64,000 nt of DNA from Bacillus sp. ISL-41 (GTDB lineage Bacteria > Bacillota > Bacilli > Bacillales > Cytobacillaceae): positions 1 to 64,000 of the forward strand of contig NZ_JAGGQP010000034.1 of the NCBI RefSeq assembly GCF_018613235.1, read 5' to 3'. Of this stretch, positions 35,098-44,182 are shown piece by piece. The notes below the pieces were generated by a model. The model was not told the origin of the DNA. It worked only from the letters and a program-made list of their open reading frames with translations, and made no database searches. Each line of letters starts with the position of its first letter. The first letter of the stretch is position 1. The translations under genes and the position numbers were made by a program.

Positions 35098-35856
35098 ATG
35101 AGAAGGGAACTATTAATCACGTTTGGTGCATTCTTTTTTATGTCGTTAACCGCCTTCGCCGGCGTATATACAGGAGAATCCAACGAAAAAACGGGGACGA
35201 TTTCAGAAGACAAAGTGGATATTACGGGCGACGGTAAGAAAGACTTGATTTATGGAAAAGGCGTGCCTTATGAAGAAGGTGCTCAGTTTCTCAAGAAGAT
35301 TTTCCTGAAAATCAGGGCTTCCAATGGAGAAATCTATAAAATCGATCTAAAGGGTGGATACGATCCCGCTACTATATATAAAGATTTGAATCACGATTCT
35401 GTGAAAGACATATTTATCAGTATTCCTACGGGAGGAAGCGGAGGTCTTTCGAATTATTTTTTATATAGTTTAAAGGATTTCCAAGTTGCCAATCTCACTG
35501 TACCAGAAGCTTTGGCAGTTAGCAGCCAATTTGAGGATGGATACAAGGCTTCCATTAAGATTGAAGAAACAGGCCAGTCGTACAGCTTTGATTTAAGCGA
35601 CAGGAAAGATGATTATGAAAGGCTCGGGCTATATCAGAATGGAAAATTAAATGAACCGACTGAACTAATGATTCTTCCATTCGGATTATTGGAGCCAGTA
35701 AAGGTCAAAAAGGGGCTTTACGGATTAATAGGCAGTCAGCGGATAAATGGAGCATATAATGCGGATGGAATCGCCAATCTTGAATCGTCCTGGTTATATG
35801 AAAACGGAAAATGGAAATTATTAAGTGCTGAAGTCAAACCCTTGAAAGCTCAATAA
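35098..35856 (+). CDS. secreted protein with FG-GAP/VCBS-like Asp-rich motifs, function unknown
   Basis: 252 residues with a signal peptide (MRRELLITFGAFFFMSLTAFAG). Two segments look like calcium-binding VCBS/FG-GAP repeats: DITGDGKKDLIYGKG (about 42-56) and DLNHDSVKDIFISIP (about 97-111). No catalytic motif is seen. It may be secreted or surface-bound and stabilised by metal; nothing else is known. It follows alsT but has its own spacing and ribosome binding site (AACGGGGTGA). Confidence 0.75.
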   Translation: MRRELLITFGAFFFMSLTAFAGVYTGESNEKTGTISEDKVDITGDGKKDLIYGKGVPYEEGAQFLKKIFLKIRASNGEIYKIDLKGGYDPATIYKDLNHDSVKDIFISIPTGGSGGLSNYFLYSLKDFQVANLTVPEALAVSSQFEDGYKASIKIEETGQSYSFDLSDRKDDYERLGLYQNGKLNEPTELMILPFGLLEPVKVKKGLYGLIGSQRINGAYNADGIANLESSWLYENGKWKLLSAEVKPLKAQ

Positions 35857-35937
35857 AATAGGCGATTGTCACGTATTTCACACAGCTGGCATAAGCTATC
35901 GGAAAAGGATTCTTTTATCAGGAAGGAGCCTTCTGAC

Positions 35938-36429
35938 GTGAGCAAATTCAAGCCAGAACGACTGAAAGTTACCTTTATTCCACCAGCAACTGCTTTTGTG
36001 CCTATAGACAGCAGGAAGTATACTTTAACTCATTCTGACCTTACTGGAGAATTATTTCTTGCCATCGGGAATGAATATGACTACCAGGCCATCAATTATG
36101 AAATGCGCGATGAAGTACTGGCCGACTGGGTGACAATCAACGGTGAATACTTACTGTATGGAAAGGTTTATATCAGCAACGGAGAATTTGATCTGAATAT
36201 GTCCAGAATCCGATATATGATTTTCAAGAAAGAACTGGATTTAGCATTGACAGCAATGATTTATGGAGATAGAAGCTTCTTCACATATTATCCATGGCTG
36301 CTTGATGTGCCAATTTACGTACAGTTTTCATCAATCTATCCAGAATTTAATCAAATAGGCTACTATGGTACGCCAAGAATGTATCTTAACAAAGCGAATA
36401 AAGAAAGAACACCAGAAGCACAGGCATGA
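35938..36429 (+). CDS. staygreen-family protein
   Basis: 163 residues. The run KFKPERLKVTFIPPATAFVP, the pair YTLTHSDLTGELFLAIG, and the MIYGDRSFFTYYPWLLDVPI and YPEFNQIGYYGTPRMYLN segments match the staygreen (SGR) family. In plants SGR removes Mg from chlorophyll a; homologs occur in many non-photosynthetic Bacillus and their role there is unknown. The start chosen is GTG 35938, nine bases after GGAAGGAG; an in-frame start upstream would bury that site. There is no signal peptide. Confidence 0.82.
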   Translation: MSKFKPERLKVTFIPPATAFVPIDSRKYTLTHSDLTGELFLAIGNEYDYQAINYEMRDEVLADWVTINGEYLLYGKVYISNGEFDLNMSRIRYMIFKKELDLALTAMIYGDRSFFTYYPWLLDVPIYVQFSSIYPEFNQIGYYGTPRMYLNKANKERTPEAQA

Positions 36430-36447
36430 TAAATCCTGTGCTTTTTA
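36417..36447 (+). terminator. terminator overlapping the staygreen stop
   Basis: AGCACAGG pairs with CCTGTGCT, followed by TTTTTAT. The stem starts inside the last codons. Confidence 0.78.
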
Positions 36448-36885
<438 letters not shown>

Positions 36886-36937
36886 AAACACGAAAAATCT
36901 TCTGAACTTCCTTCAGAACACTTTTCGTGTTTTTTAG
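36886..36937. terminator. bidirectional terminator
   Basis: AACACGAAAA and TTCTGAA pair with TTCAGAA and TTTTCGTGTT across a small internal loop; T runs lie on both sides. Confidence 0.85.
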
Positions 36938-36944
36938 TGTGCTT

Positions 36945-37505
36945 CTATTCCTCTATTTTATGCGAAACAAAATCACTATGTTGATTTACATTTGTGTATG
37001 TGGATCTTCCTAAATAAAGCGGAATCGTGAGCTTATCGAAATTCGGCATGCCGTTTTCAAGGAATTTATCAGCATCCCTGTAAAATTGTACGATATTTGC
37101 AACGAACCAATCGTGGTCGCCGTAACTATTGATGTCTATGACTTCACATTCATATGCTATGTATGCATCACGCAGTATCGGTGAATTCGTTGCTGATCCA
37201 GAGTTAAAACATATGTTTGCTTTTTCAAATTTGTTCACCTCTGAACCCGAATATACCCCTGCTTGCTGAATTAGAGCAGATTTATCAAATGGCACAAAAT
37301 TAATGGCGAATTTGCCTGCAGATTTAACCAGCTGATGAGTATGGCGCTCACGACCGATAGAGACTCCATAAATTGGCGGTTGATAGGATATGTATGAGTG
37401 CCAGCCAGCAGCCATTATATTGTTTTCTTCTCGATGTGACACGGTAACGAGTGCGACCATTCCTGGATAACTATGCATGACAGTTTGATTGATTAATTGA
37501 ATCAT
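36945..37505 (-). CDS. flavin reductase-like domain protein
   Basis: 186 residues, a split-barrel FMN-binding fold (flavoredoxin/DIM6 type). Recognised stretches are YPGMVALVTVSHREENNIMA, PPIYGVSIGRERHTHQLVK and SAGKFAINFVPFDKSALIQQ. It would bind FMN and reduce flavin or a small substrate; its partner is unknown. The start chosen is ATG 37505, because GGAGGAAC lies nine bases upstream; an in-frame ATG at 37523 overlaps that site. Confidence 0.85.
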   Translation of the reverse strand: MIQLINQTVMHSYPGMVALVTVSHREENNIMAAGWHSYISYQPPIYGVSIGRERHTHQLVKSAGKFAINFVPFDKSALIQQAGVYSGSEVNKFEKANICFNSGSATNSPILRDAYIAYECEVIDINSYGDHDWFVANIVQFYRDADKFLENGMPNFDKLTIPLYLGRSTYTNVNQHSDFVSHKIEE

Positions 37506-37633
37506 TATGTTTTGTTCCTCCATTTATTAAAATTTTCCGATGAATCATGGGCAACTGTCTATTTTTTCTATTTTCATGCCATCAAATTTTTAGTCACATA
37601 TCCTATATTGAATAAAATATAGGAGGTTGCTCA

Positions 37634-37873
37634 ATGAATTATCCTCAAACTTATTTTCACAGGCAAGGTCAGCAGAATGATGAAAGGATTATCCCATTAT
37701 TGTTCCTCGCCGCTGCCGCACCTGCATTTTATGGCGGTTATGGATTCGGTGGTCCCTGGTATGGTTACGGACGTCCTGGATACTGGTACGGCCGCAGACC
37801 ATGGTATGGATTTGGCCGACGTCCCTGGTATGGTTATGGACGTCGCCCCTGGTATGGCAGGCCATGGTGGTAA
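37634..37873 (+). CDS. small Gly/Tyr/Trp/Arg-rich repeat protein
   Basis: 79 residues. After a hydrophobic stretch (about 20-33, IIPLLFLAAAAPAFYGG) the second half is made of near-repeats RRPWYGFG, RRPWYGYG and RRPWYGRPWW, with four or five copies of the WYG core. TAGGAGGTTG is well placed before ATG 37634 and a terminator follows, so it is a real gene. The composition is like spore coat or adhesive low-complexity proteins. No known family could be named; codons within the repeats vary, which argues against a recent duplication. Confidence 0.8.
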   Translation: MNYPQTYFHRQGQQNDERIIPLLFLAAAAPAFYGGYGFGGPWYGYGRPGYWYGRRPWYGFGRRPWYGYGRRPWYGRPWW

Positions 37874-37887
37874 TTCTTAAATAAATG

Positions 37888-37917
37888 AAGCTCCCTGTTC
37901 ACCAGGGAGTTTCTCCC
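37888..37917 (+). terminator. rho-independent terminator
   Basis: CTCCCTG pairs with CAGGGAG, followed by TTTCTCCC. Confidence 0.7.
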
Positions 37918-38036
37918 TTCTAATGAGAAATTTATTATATTATAGCAAAAAACTGAAATTTCGTATTGTGAAGTAAATTTAAAATCTTTAAAATAAAACA
38001 GTATAACTATACTACCTCATGATTAAGGGAGATATT

Positions 38037-39257
38037 ATGAACACCAAAGTTTTTCTTTATGTAAAAGCATTTTCCGATCTTGGAACCTTTATGGATTTAA
38101 TCGCAATCAATGTCTTGATGTATATTGCTACCGGGAGTCCCGCCTGGCTTGCAGCCACGATGGCGTTCAGGACACTGGGCGGAGTTTTATCAAGCTTATT
38201 TTCTGGTGTTCTTGCTGACCGATTTGACCGCAGGAAAATCATGATATGGACCGATGTTTTTCGGGCAATTATCATTTTGAGCCTGATCCCCTTCCCTAAT
38301 CCGGTAATGATATTGGTTGTCTGCTTTCTGATCGGTTTAACGAGCAGCTTTTTTGCTGTAAGCTACAGTGCGGAAATCCCGCAAATTTTTGGCCAGGATA
38401 AGGTTTTAGAGACGAATGCCCTTATATCCAGACTTACATCGATCAGCCTGGTTTTTGGGTTCATTGGTGCTGGTTTAATCACAGATTTTCTTGGTTACCA
38501 GGTTACCTTGATTATTGACGCTGCAACTTATCTAATATCTGCAGCGGTATTAATCAAAATCAAGTGGGAAACAACTAAGCCAGCTCATTCAGGTTTGATA
38601 ACGAATGGAGTTAAACAAAGAGTTTCCCAGATTGGTAAAGATTTAAAAGAAGTATTTTCATTCATCCGTTCAGTGCCAATGTTATTATACGTAAATATCG
38701 TTTTCCTCGTAGGTTCATTTGCTGGTGCTTCTCATAATCTTGGAATTCCTTTGTTAGCAGAATCAATAGATTCCAGCAAACAAAGCTTAATTTACGGACT
38801 CATTTGGGGTGTCTGGGGAATTGGTTCCGTGTTAGCCACCCTACTTTTACCCAGAATGAAATTCCTGCAGGGAAACCAGTTGTATCGAACATATTTTCTC
38901 GCAGCAATTTTGATGTCAACCGGCTTCATAATCTTCCTGTCTAATATAAATGTTTGGATTGTCATGATGTATGCCTTTCTTACCGGGATTTTTGATGCAT
39001 GCTTCACCACCCTTCACGCGACAATCCTCCAGAAAACGGATAATTACATAAGAGGAAGAATATTTGGAGTTGGCATGCTGTTAAAGTCATTAGGATTTGC
39101 ACTTGGTTTTGTCATTGCCCCTATTCTGTTAGAAGCTTTGTCACTGCCTAGAATGGTCTGGATTTTCCACGGAACCTTGATTATCTCAAGCCTTTTGGTG
39201 ATGTTTTATTCAAATGCTGACAGGAAAAAGTATAGGGAAGTAAATCAAAGTCTATAA
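38037..39257 (+). CDS. MFS transporter, EntS/MFS_3-like
   Basis: 406 residues with 12 predicted membrane segments. The loop after segment 2 has GVLADRFDRRKIMIWTD, the typical MFS A-motif, and the second half has GIFDACFTTLHATILQ. It is an efflux-type facilitator; the substrate is unknown. The start is ATG 38037, after AAGGGAGATATT; an in-frame TTG or ATG further up would not have a better site. It converges on the nucleoside hydrolase gene. Confidence 0.85.
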   Translation: MNTKVFLYVKAFSDLGTFMDLIAINVLMYIATGSPAWLAATMAFRTLGGVLSSLFSGVLADRFDRRKIMIWTDVFRAIIILSLIPFPNPVMILVVCFLIGLTSSFFAVSYSAEIPQIFGQDKVLETNALISRLTSISLVFGFIGAGLITDFLGYQVTLIIDAATYLISAAVLIKIKWETTKPAHSGLITNGVKQRVSQIGKDLKEVFSFIRSVPMLLYVNIVFLVGSFAGASHNLGIPLLAESIDSSKQSLIYGLIWGVWGIGSVLATLLLPRMKFLQGNQLYRTYFLAAILMSTGFIIFLSNINVWIVMMYAFLTGIFDACFTTLHATILQKTDNYIRGRIFGVGMLLKSLGFALGFVIAPILLEALSLPRMVWIFHGTLIISSLLVMFYSNADRKKYREVNQSL

Positions 39258-39262
39258 CCGAA

Positions 39263-39298
39263 AAAGGAACTCCCATTTTTATAGGAGTTCCTTTCTTT
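39263..39298. terminator. bidirectional terminator
   Basis: AAGGAACTCC pairs with GGAGTTCCTT around CATTTTTATA; T-rich on both sides. Confidence 0.88.
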
Positions 39299-40256
39299 AA
39301 TTTTTAGACTGGGTCTCCCCCATGAAAACAAGGGTGAAATCTTCAATAAAGGCTGGTATGTCTGCTTCCATGCCTATCCAGTCCAAGTTTTCACCTGGTT
39401 CCTGATCAGGCTTTGGCCTGAAGTCTGCAATACTCTTGCCTCTGGCACGCCCGAATAATTCAACGGTTACTCGTCTTGGCAGATATTTCACCAGATTTTT
39501 GTTCACCAGGGCACTTAATGTGATTACATCATGAAGAGGCGCCCCCTGGATGCCCGGGACATTCTTTTTATACGCATCAAAGTAATAATCATATACAGGT
39601 TTAATCAGATCCTTAAAAGGAGACTGGCTGTTTTGTGCAAGATAGTCTATTACTGCTGGGGGAATGATGGCTCTATTAGTGATATTTAAAGGATGCAGAA
39701 ATACATTTCTTGCCTTTTCCAGCACCTGATTAGCCGCAATCGGATCGGCATAGAAATTTGCCTCAGCTTCCGCGGTGACATTTCCAGGCACGAGGAAGGC
39801 TCCCCCCATGATATAGACAGCGCTGACTGTTTTGAACGCTTCCACGCCATATAAGATAAATGGGATCGCCAGTTCCGTTTGCCTTCCTACTCCGACGATT
39901 ACAAGGTTTTCAGGATACTGATTAACAATTTCAAGGATTTTATCAATATCATATACCTCTACTTCACCCAAATCCTCTGGTGGTCTGATCGGGCCAAGCC
40001 CCTCTGGTCCATGTATCTCCGGATAAAAAGTAGCAAGTTCACCAGATAAAGGGCCGGATGCACCGGCGATGATCGGTATATCCTCTCTTCCTCCCAGCTG
40101 CAATAAATAGGCTGTATTATTTATTGCCTGTTCTTTTGTGATATTCCCGTACCCGGTAACAACCCCTACAACATTTAGTTCAGGATGAAGCAAGGCATAC
40201 ATAAGGGCCAATGAATCATCAACGCCTGAATCTGTAAACAACAGAATATTGTACAT
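39297..40256 (-). CDS. nucleoside hydrolase (IunH/RihB family)
   Basis: 319 residues. The N-terminal TDSGVDDSLALMYAL motif provides the calcium-binding aspartates of inosine-uridine preferring hydrolases (the usual DTDPGxDDxxAL, here with Ser in place of DPG). Further marks are VVTGYGNITKEQAINN, YIMGGAFLVPGNVTAEAEAN and DPIAANQVL, and HDVITLSAL near the C-terminus. It cleaves a nucleoside to base and ribose. GGAGGCGAG lies before the start. The divergent neighbour is an MFS transporter, separated by a perfect inverted repeat. Confidence 0.9.
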   Translation of the reverse strand: MYNILLFTDSGVDDSLALMYALLHPELNVVGVVTGYGNITKEQAINNTAYLLQLGGREDIPIIAGASGPLSGELATFYPEIHGPEGLGPIRPPEDLGEVEVYDIDKILEIVNQYPENLVIVGVGRQTELAIPFILYGVEAFKTVSAVYIMGGAFLVPGNVTAEAEANFYADPIAANQVLEKARNVFLHPLNITNRAIIPPAVIDYLAQNSQSPFKDLIKPVYDYYFDAYKKNVPGIQGAPLHDVITLSALVNKNLVKYLPRRVTVELFGRARGKSIADFRPKPDQEPGENLDWIGMEADIPAFIEDFTLVFMGETQSKN

Positions 40257-40402
40257 AGCTCGCCTCCTTGTTTTAAGATAATCTTCCGTACTGCTTTTCT
40301 TCTAATTTCGTGTTTATCCTGAAAGGAGCTTTTTGCTTACCAATAAGCCTCTTTGTCAGTATATGTTTCCCGCATTAATCTTCATTCGGATTACTTAAGG
40401 GT

Positions 40403-40445
40403 ATTATGATTACCTTCCGTTCTTTATTGAGAAGGTAATCATAAT
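40403..40445. promoter_or_regulatory. 15-bp perfect inverted repeat
   Basis: ATTATGATTACCTTC (40403-40417) is the exact reverse complement of GAAGGTAATCATAAT (40431-40445), with a 13-base loop. No T run follows, so a plain terminator is unlikely. It lies between two divergent genes and may be an operator or an RNA hairpin. Confidence 0.65.
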
Positions 40446-40535
40446 GTACTGTTTTTATCTGCTTCTATTGCCAATCGAGAAGCAAAATCGTACAATCCAA
40501 TTCGTGTGATTTATTTGAGAGGAGAAAAATGAGGA

Positions 40536-41762
40536 TTGAAATTTAATGAAAATGAGAAGTTGAGCATCTATAACGGGCTTGCTTCAACTGCAGCTACTAA
40601 CATGGTTAACGGTTATATTCCTTTGTTTGCAATTGGAGTACTGGGAGCAACAAACCAGCAAATCGGCTTGATTGTCTCCCTGCCATCAATAATCGGCATG
40701 CTTGCATTGATTCCAGGCGCTATTTGGCTTAATCGGGTGCATAGCAAGAAGAACTTTGCTGTTATTTCAACGTTACTTACCCGTTTATTATTCAGCTTGA
40801 TCCTATTCGTTCCCTTCCTTGGAAGTCCATATGCAGCATGGGCACTGGTGATCCTGATTGCACTGCTAAACTTTCCTGGTGCCTTATCTGGTTTGTCATG
40901 GCAGTCAATGATTGGGGATTTGGTTCCTGAAAAACGCAGAGGGGAATTCTTTAGCTCGCGTAACCGATACAACACGATAGCAGCTATGGCTGTCACATTT
41001 GGTACTGGAGTATTCCTGCAGCAATTTGATAAAGATAACGCTTTTCCTTACCAAGTATTATTCATTGCTGCATTTCTGTTTGCAGTGTTTGAGATATATT
41101 ATCTTTTTAAACACAAGGAACCTGAAAGGCTCAAGAATGAAAAAGTTACAGAAGAGAAAAGCAAGAAGCTTTCGCTCGCTGTATATAAACATAAGCCGTT
41201 CTTAGCATTCGTTATTTCAGCCTTATTGTTCGGTTTTTCTGCGCAGATGGCATGGTCTCTGTTCAGTATTTACCAAATTAAAGAGGCCAATGCCACCGCA
41301 TTGTGGCTGAGCCTGTTTTCTGTCACAAACCAGCTGGCCCAAATCATCAGTATAAAATGGTGGGCGAATGCTGCAGACCGCCGGGGAAACAGCTTTGTTT
41401 TATTTATTGCTGCAGCCGGTATGGCTACTGCTCCTGCTTTGACGATGCTTTCAACGAACCTCGTCTACCTGACACTGATAAATTTGTGGATTGGCTTGTT
41501 TGTTTCTGGAACCAACCTGCTGTTGTTCAACCAGCTCCTTAAAGCTTCTCCAGAGACTGACCGGACGAATTATATTGCCAATTATAACTTCCTGCATTCG
41601 ATCGTCGGGTTTATTGCCCCGCAGATTGGTGTCCTGCTCCTTAATGGTTTTGGAATGAATGCCCCCATGAATCTGATAGCCCTGTTCCGGATGATTGCCG
41701 CCTTTTCCTTCCTGTTTGTAGCTTTAAAATTCGAACGTAAAGTGATAGCGGAATCAATATAA
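40536..41762 (+). CDS. MFS transporter
   Basis: 408 residues with 12 predicted membrane segments; the first loop has IWLNRVHSKKNFAVIS, and the segment-4 end has GDLVPEKRRGEFFSSRNRYN. The start is taken as TTG 40536, with GAGAGGAG about a dozen bases upstream, but a start at a slightly different codon cannot be excluded. A short ATG frame just upstream (ATGAGGATTGAA) ends after five codons. Substrate unknown. Confidence 0.82.
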   Translation: MKFNENEKLSIYNGLASTAATNMVNGYIPLFAIGVLGATNQQIGLIVSLPSIIGMLALIPGAIWLNRVHSKKNFAVISTLLTRLLFSLILFVPFLGSPYAAWALVILIALLNFPGALSGLSWQSMIGDLVPEKRRGEFFSSRNRYNTIAAMAVTFGTGVFLQQFDKDNAFPYQVLFIAAFLFAVFEIYYLFKHKEPERLKNEKVTEEKSKKLSLAVYKHKPFLAFVISALLFGFSAQMAWSLFSIYQIKEANATALWLSLFSVTNQLAQIISIKWWANAADRRGNSFVLFIAAAGMATAPALTMLSTNLVYLTLINLWIGLFVSGTNLLLFNQLLKASPETDRTNYIANYNFLHSIVGFIAPQIGVLLLNGFGMNAPMNLIALFRMIAAFSFLFVALKFERKVIAESI

Positions 41763-41778
41763 ACTTAACCTTTGTTAA

Positions 41779-41812
41779 AGCAGAAACAGGTCCTAACTGT
41801 TTCTGCTATTCT
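41779..41812 (+). terminator. MFS gene terminator
   Basis: AGCAGAAACAG pairs with CTGTTTCTGCT, followed by ATTCTCATT; the T run is weak. Confidence 0.65.
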
Positions 41813-41841
41813 CATTAATCAGCAAGCTATAACCTTAAATT

Positions 41842-42411
41842 CTATTGCAATTCATTCTTTTTCTGGCAAAAAATTGTCTGTCGTCCTTCCTGCTCATTCT
41901 CCTCAAAAAAGAGAACCTTCCAATCTCGGAATTCTTTTAGCAGCTCATTTGATTCCAGCTTGTATTGACTCGAAACCTGCCCGTTAACTGCGGCTTTATG
42001 CTTGTAAAACGTTTCGAAAAACAAGTATCCCTGGTCCTTGATTACTTGTTTGACTAGTGGAAATAAAGAACGGTCCAGATAAAAGGTCATTATCGCTAAA
42101 TCAAGCTTATGGCCTTTTAAAAAGGTTCTTTCCTTTGTGAGATCGGTTACTTTAGCCGTAATATTCAACCCTCGTTTGGCTGCCTGCTCTTGTACATAGT
42201 TGATAGCAACCTCGGAAATATCAACGGCAGTGATGTCATAGCCCATTTCTGCCAGATAAATGCTATTGCCTCCCAGTCCAGAGGCAAAGTCGATTGCTGA
42301 CCCTCCTTTCAAATAAGCAGCCATATTTAGCAGCCTTCTATTTGGTTCTGGAGGATTCCCGTCTATTAATCTATCCATGTATTTTCGATTCCATTTACTT
42401 TGAGCATCCAC
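41842..42411 (-). CDS. class I SAM-dependent methyltransferase (TehB-like)
   Basis: 189 residues with the SAM-binding motif I AIDFASGLGGNSIYLAEMG (about 39-57), then the acidic end of strand 2 in ITAVDISEVAINYVQE. The layout resembles TehB/UbiE-type small methyltransferases. The substrate cannot be told. It is monocistronic and convergent with the MFS gene. Confidence 0.82.
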   Translation of the reverse strand: MDAQSKWNRKYMDRLIDGNPPEPNRRLLNMAAYLKGGSAIDFASGLGGNSIYLAEMGYDITAVDISEVAINYVQEQAAKRGLNITAKVTDLTKERTFLKGHKLDLAIMTFYLDRSLFPLVKQVIKDQGYLFFETFYKHKAAVNGQVSSQYKLESNELLKEFRDWKVLFFEENEQEGRQTIFCQKKNELQ

Positions 42412-42559
42412 TTTATATCACTGCCTTCAAAAGAAAAGTTAACAAAAATATACCATAAATATATTGCTCTCTCATTTTTATCGTGTATTTTTAAAATATT
42501 CAGAAAACGTATTGTCTTTTCAAGCGAAAATAGTCATACTTTAAATGTAACAAAATATT

Positions 42560-42592
42560 TATAATTATCAGTTATTTTAGTAAGCGCTTTCA
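42560..42592 (+). promoter_or_regulatory. -10 element and cre site of the symporter gene
   Basis: TATAAT at 42560-42565 is a good -10. AGTAAGCGCTTTCA (42579-42592) matches the CcpA cre consensus at 13 of 14 positions and starts about 13 bp after the -10, where CcpA would repress. Regulation by CcpA is inference. Confidence 0.65.
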
Positions 42593-42624
42593 TTTTCATT
42601 ATTTTATTTTTAGGAGGAGATGAA

Positions 42625-43866
42625 ATGTCACTAACTCGTAAAATCCTTTATGGTATGGGATTGGGTATTATTGTCGGCCTTATTTTTAACTTGGCATTGC
42701 CTGGAGTGTTCGAAACAGTCAATAGTTATCTATTTGTCCCTCTTGGAAAAATCTTTGTTAATTTGATTAAAATGCTTGTTGTCCCTATTGTCATCGTTTC
42801 TCTTATATTAGGAACTGCGGGAATAAGTGATCCTAAGAAGCTCGGCAGGATCGGCGGCAAGACGATATCTTTTTTCCTGGTTACTACCGCAATTGCATTA
42901 GTTCTGGCGATTGGAATGGCACTTCTGGTTCAGCCGGGTTCAGGCAGCTTCCAATCGGATGGCGCAAGTTTTGAAGCTGCTGAGGCACCCCCGGTTATTG
43001 AAACATTATTGAATATCATTCCTGCCAACCCTCTTGGGGCCATGGTTGAAGGTTCTATGCTCCAGGTGATTGCATTTTCAATTATCATTGGATTTGGTAT
43101 AGCAAGAGTCGGTGAAAAAGCTGCTGGATTGATTAAACTGGTCGAACAGGCCAATGAAGTACTAATGTATTTAGTTCAGGCTATCATGAAATTCGCTCCA
43201 TACGGCGCTTTCGGTTTGATAGCAACGGCAATCGGCAGCCAGGGACTGGAGGCCATCGCAGCAATGGGTAAATATATGTTTGTGGTTCTTTTCGTTCTGC
43301 TGCTTCACCTTGTGATCACCTATGGGTCAGCAGTATCTTTGCTCGGAAAACTGAATCCAATTAAATTCATCAAAGAATTCTCACCAGCTATGATTGTTGC
43401 ATTCAGTACATCTAGCAGTGCTGCCACTCTTCCTATTTCGATGAAAACATTGCAAAATAATCTCAAAGTTTCCAAAAGTGTCAGTGGTTTCGTACAGCCG
43501 CTTGGGGCCACGATCAATATGGATGGAACAGCTATCATGCAAGGGGTTGCCACCATCTTCATTGCCCAGGTTTATGGAGCCGAACTTGGACTGGGGCAAT
43601 TATTGACCGTCATATTGACTGCGACACTTGCAAGTATCGGAACAGCGGGCGTCCCTGGAGTGGGACTTATCATGTTGTCTATGGTATTAACTTCAGTAGG
43701 CTTGCCTGTTGAAGCTATAGCTTTAGTACTGGGGGTTGACCGTCTCCTGGATATGTGCAGAACCGCAGTGAACATTACCGGTGATGCTGCCTGCGCCGTC
43801 TATGTAGCCCGCTCGGAAGGGGAAACTTTAGAAGAGGTTGAAATAGACGAGAATATTACTGCATAA
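42625..43866 (+). CDS. dicarboxylate/amino acid:cation symporter (GltT/DctA family)
   Basis: 413 residues, the DAACS fold. Key parts are FVNLIKMLVVPIVIVSLILG (about 44-63), the serine-rich hairpin FSTSSSAATLPISMKTLQNN (about 258-277) and NMDGTAIMQGVATIFIAQVY (about 294-313). It takes up glutamate, aspartate or C4-dicarboxylates with sodium or protons across the cytoplasmic membrane. AGGAGGAGATG precedes ATG 42625. The upstream cre suggests carbon control. Confidence 0.92.
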   Translation: MSLTRKILYGMGLGIIVGLIFNLALPGVFETVNSYLFVPLGKIFVNLIKMLVVPIVIVSLILGTAGISDPKKLGRIGGKTISFFLVTTAIALVLAIGMALLVQPGSGSFQSDGASFEAAEAPPVIETLLNIIPANPLGAMVEGSMLQVIAFSIIIGFGIARVGEKAAGLIKLVEQANEVLMYLVQAIMKFAPYGAFGLIATAIGSQGLEAIAAMGKYMFVVLFVLLLHLVITYGSAVSLLGKLNPIKFIKEFSPAMIVAFSTSSSAATLPISMKTLQNNLKVSKSVSGFVQPLGATINMDGTAIMQGVATIFIAQVYGAELGLGQLLTVILTATLASIGTAGVPGVGLIMLSMVLTSVGLPVEAIALVLGVDRLLDMCRTAVNITGDAACAVYVARSEGETLEEVEIDENITA

Positions 43867-43896
43867 GTTAATCTCCTTTCTTATATGCTGTAAATA

Positions 43897-43932
43897 GAAA
43901 CAGCTGCTCTTTTTCGGAGCAGCTGTTATTTA
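43897..43932. terminator. bidirectional terminator
   Basis: AACAGCTGCTC pairs with GAGCAGCTGTT around TTTTTCG; flanking AAATA and TATTT extend it. Confidence 0.85.
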
Positions 43933-43952
43933 TTCACAGTGAGTAAAACCCA

Positions 43953-44147
43953 TTAGTCAATTCCATGCTTTTCACAGTATTGGTCGATTAGTCGCTCAGT
44001 AAGACTGGGATCAGGAGCTTCGCCTTGGAAGGAAAATCTCAACTCTTCGATGAATTCCCCTTTATGATATACATGGATAGCTCCGTCCTGGTTAATCACA
44101 CTATATTCCGGTTCGAAAATATATCCGCTGCGTTCCACTGCACCCAT
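43953..44147 (-). CDS. small conserved Bacillus protein, function unknown
   Basis: 64 residues starting MGAVERSGYIFEPEYSVINQ and ending DPSLTERLIDQYCEKHGID. GGAGGGTGG sits six bases before ATG 44147, which decides this start over ATG 44174. It reminds me of the DUF5370 group of short Bacillus proteins, but I am not sure. It lies 35 bp downstream of an aldehyde dehydrogenase gene on the same strand and may be co-transcribed with it. Confidence 0.7.
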   Translation of the reverse strand: MGAVERSGYIFEPEYSVINQDGAIHVYHKGEFIEELRFSFQGEAPDPSLTERLIDQYCEKHGID

Positions 44148-44182
44148 CTGTTCCACCCTCCTTACAATTTGCAAATCCGTGC

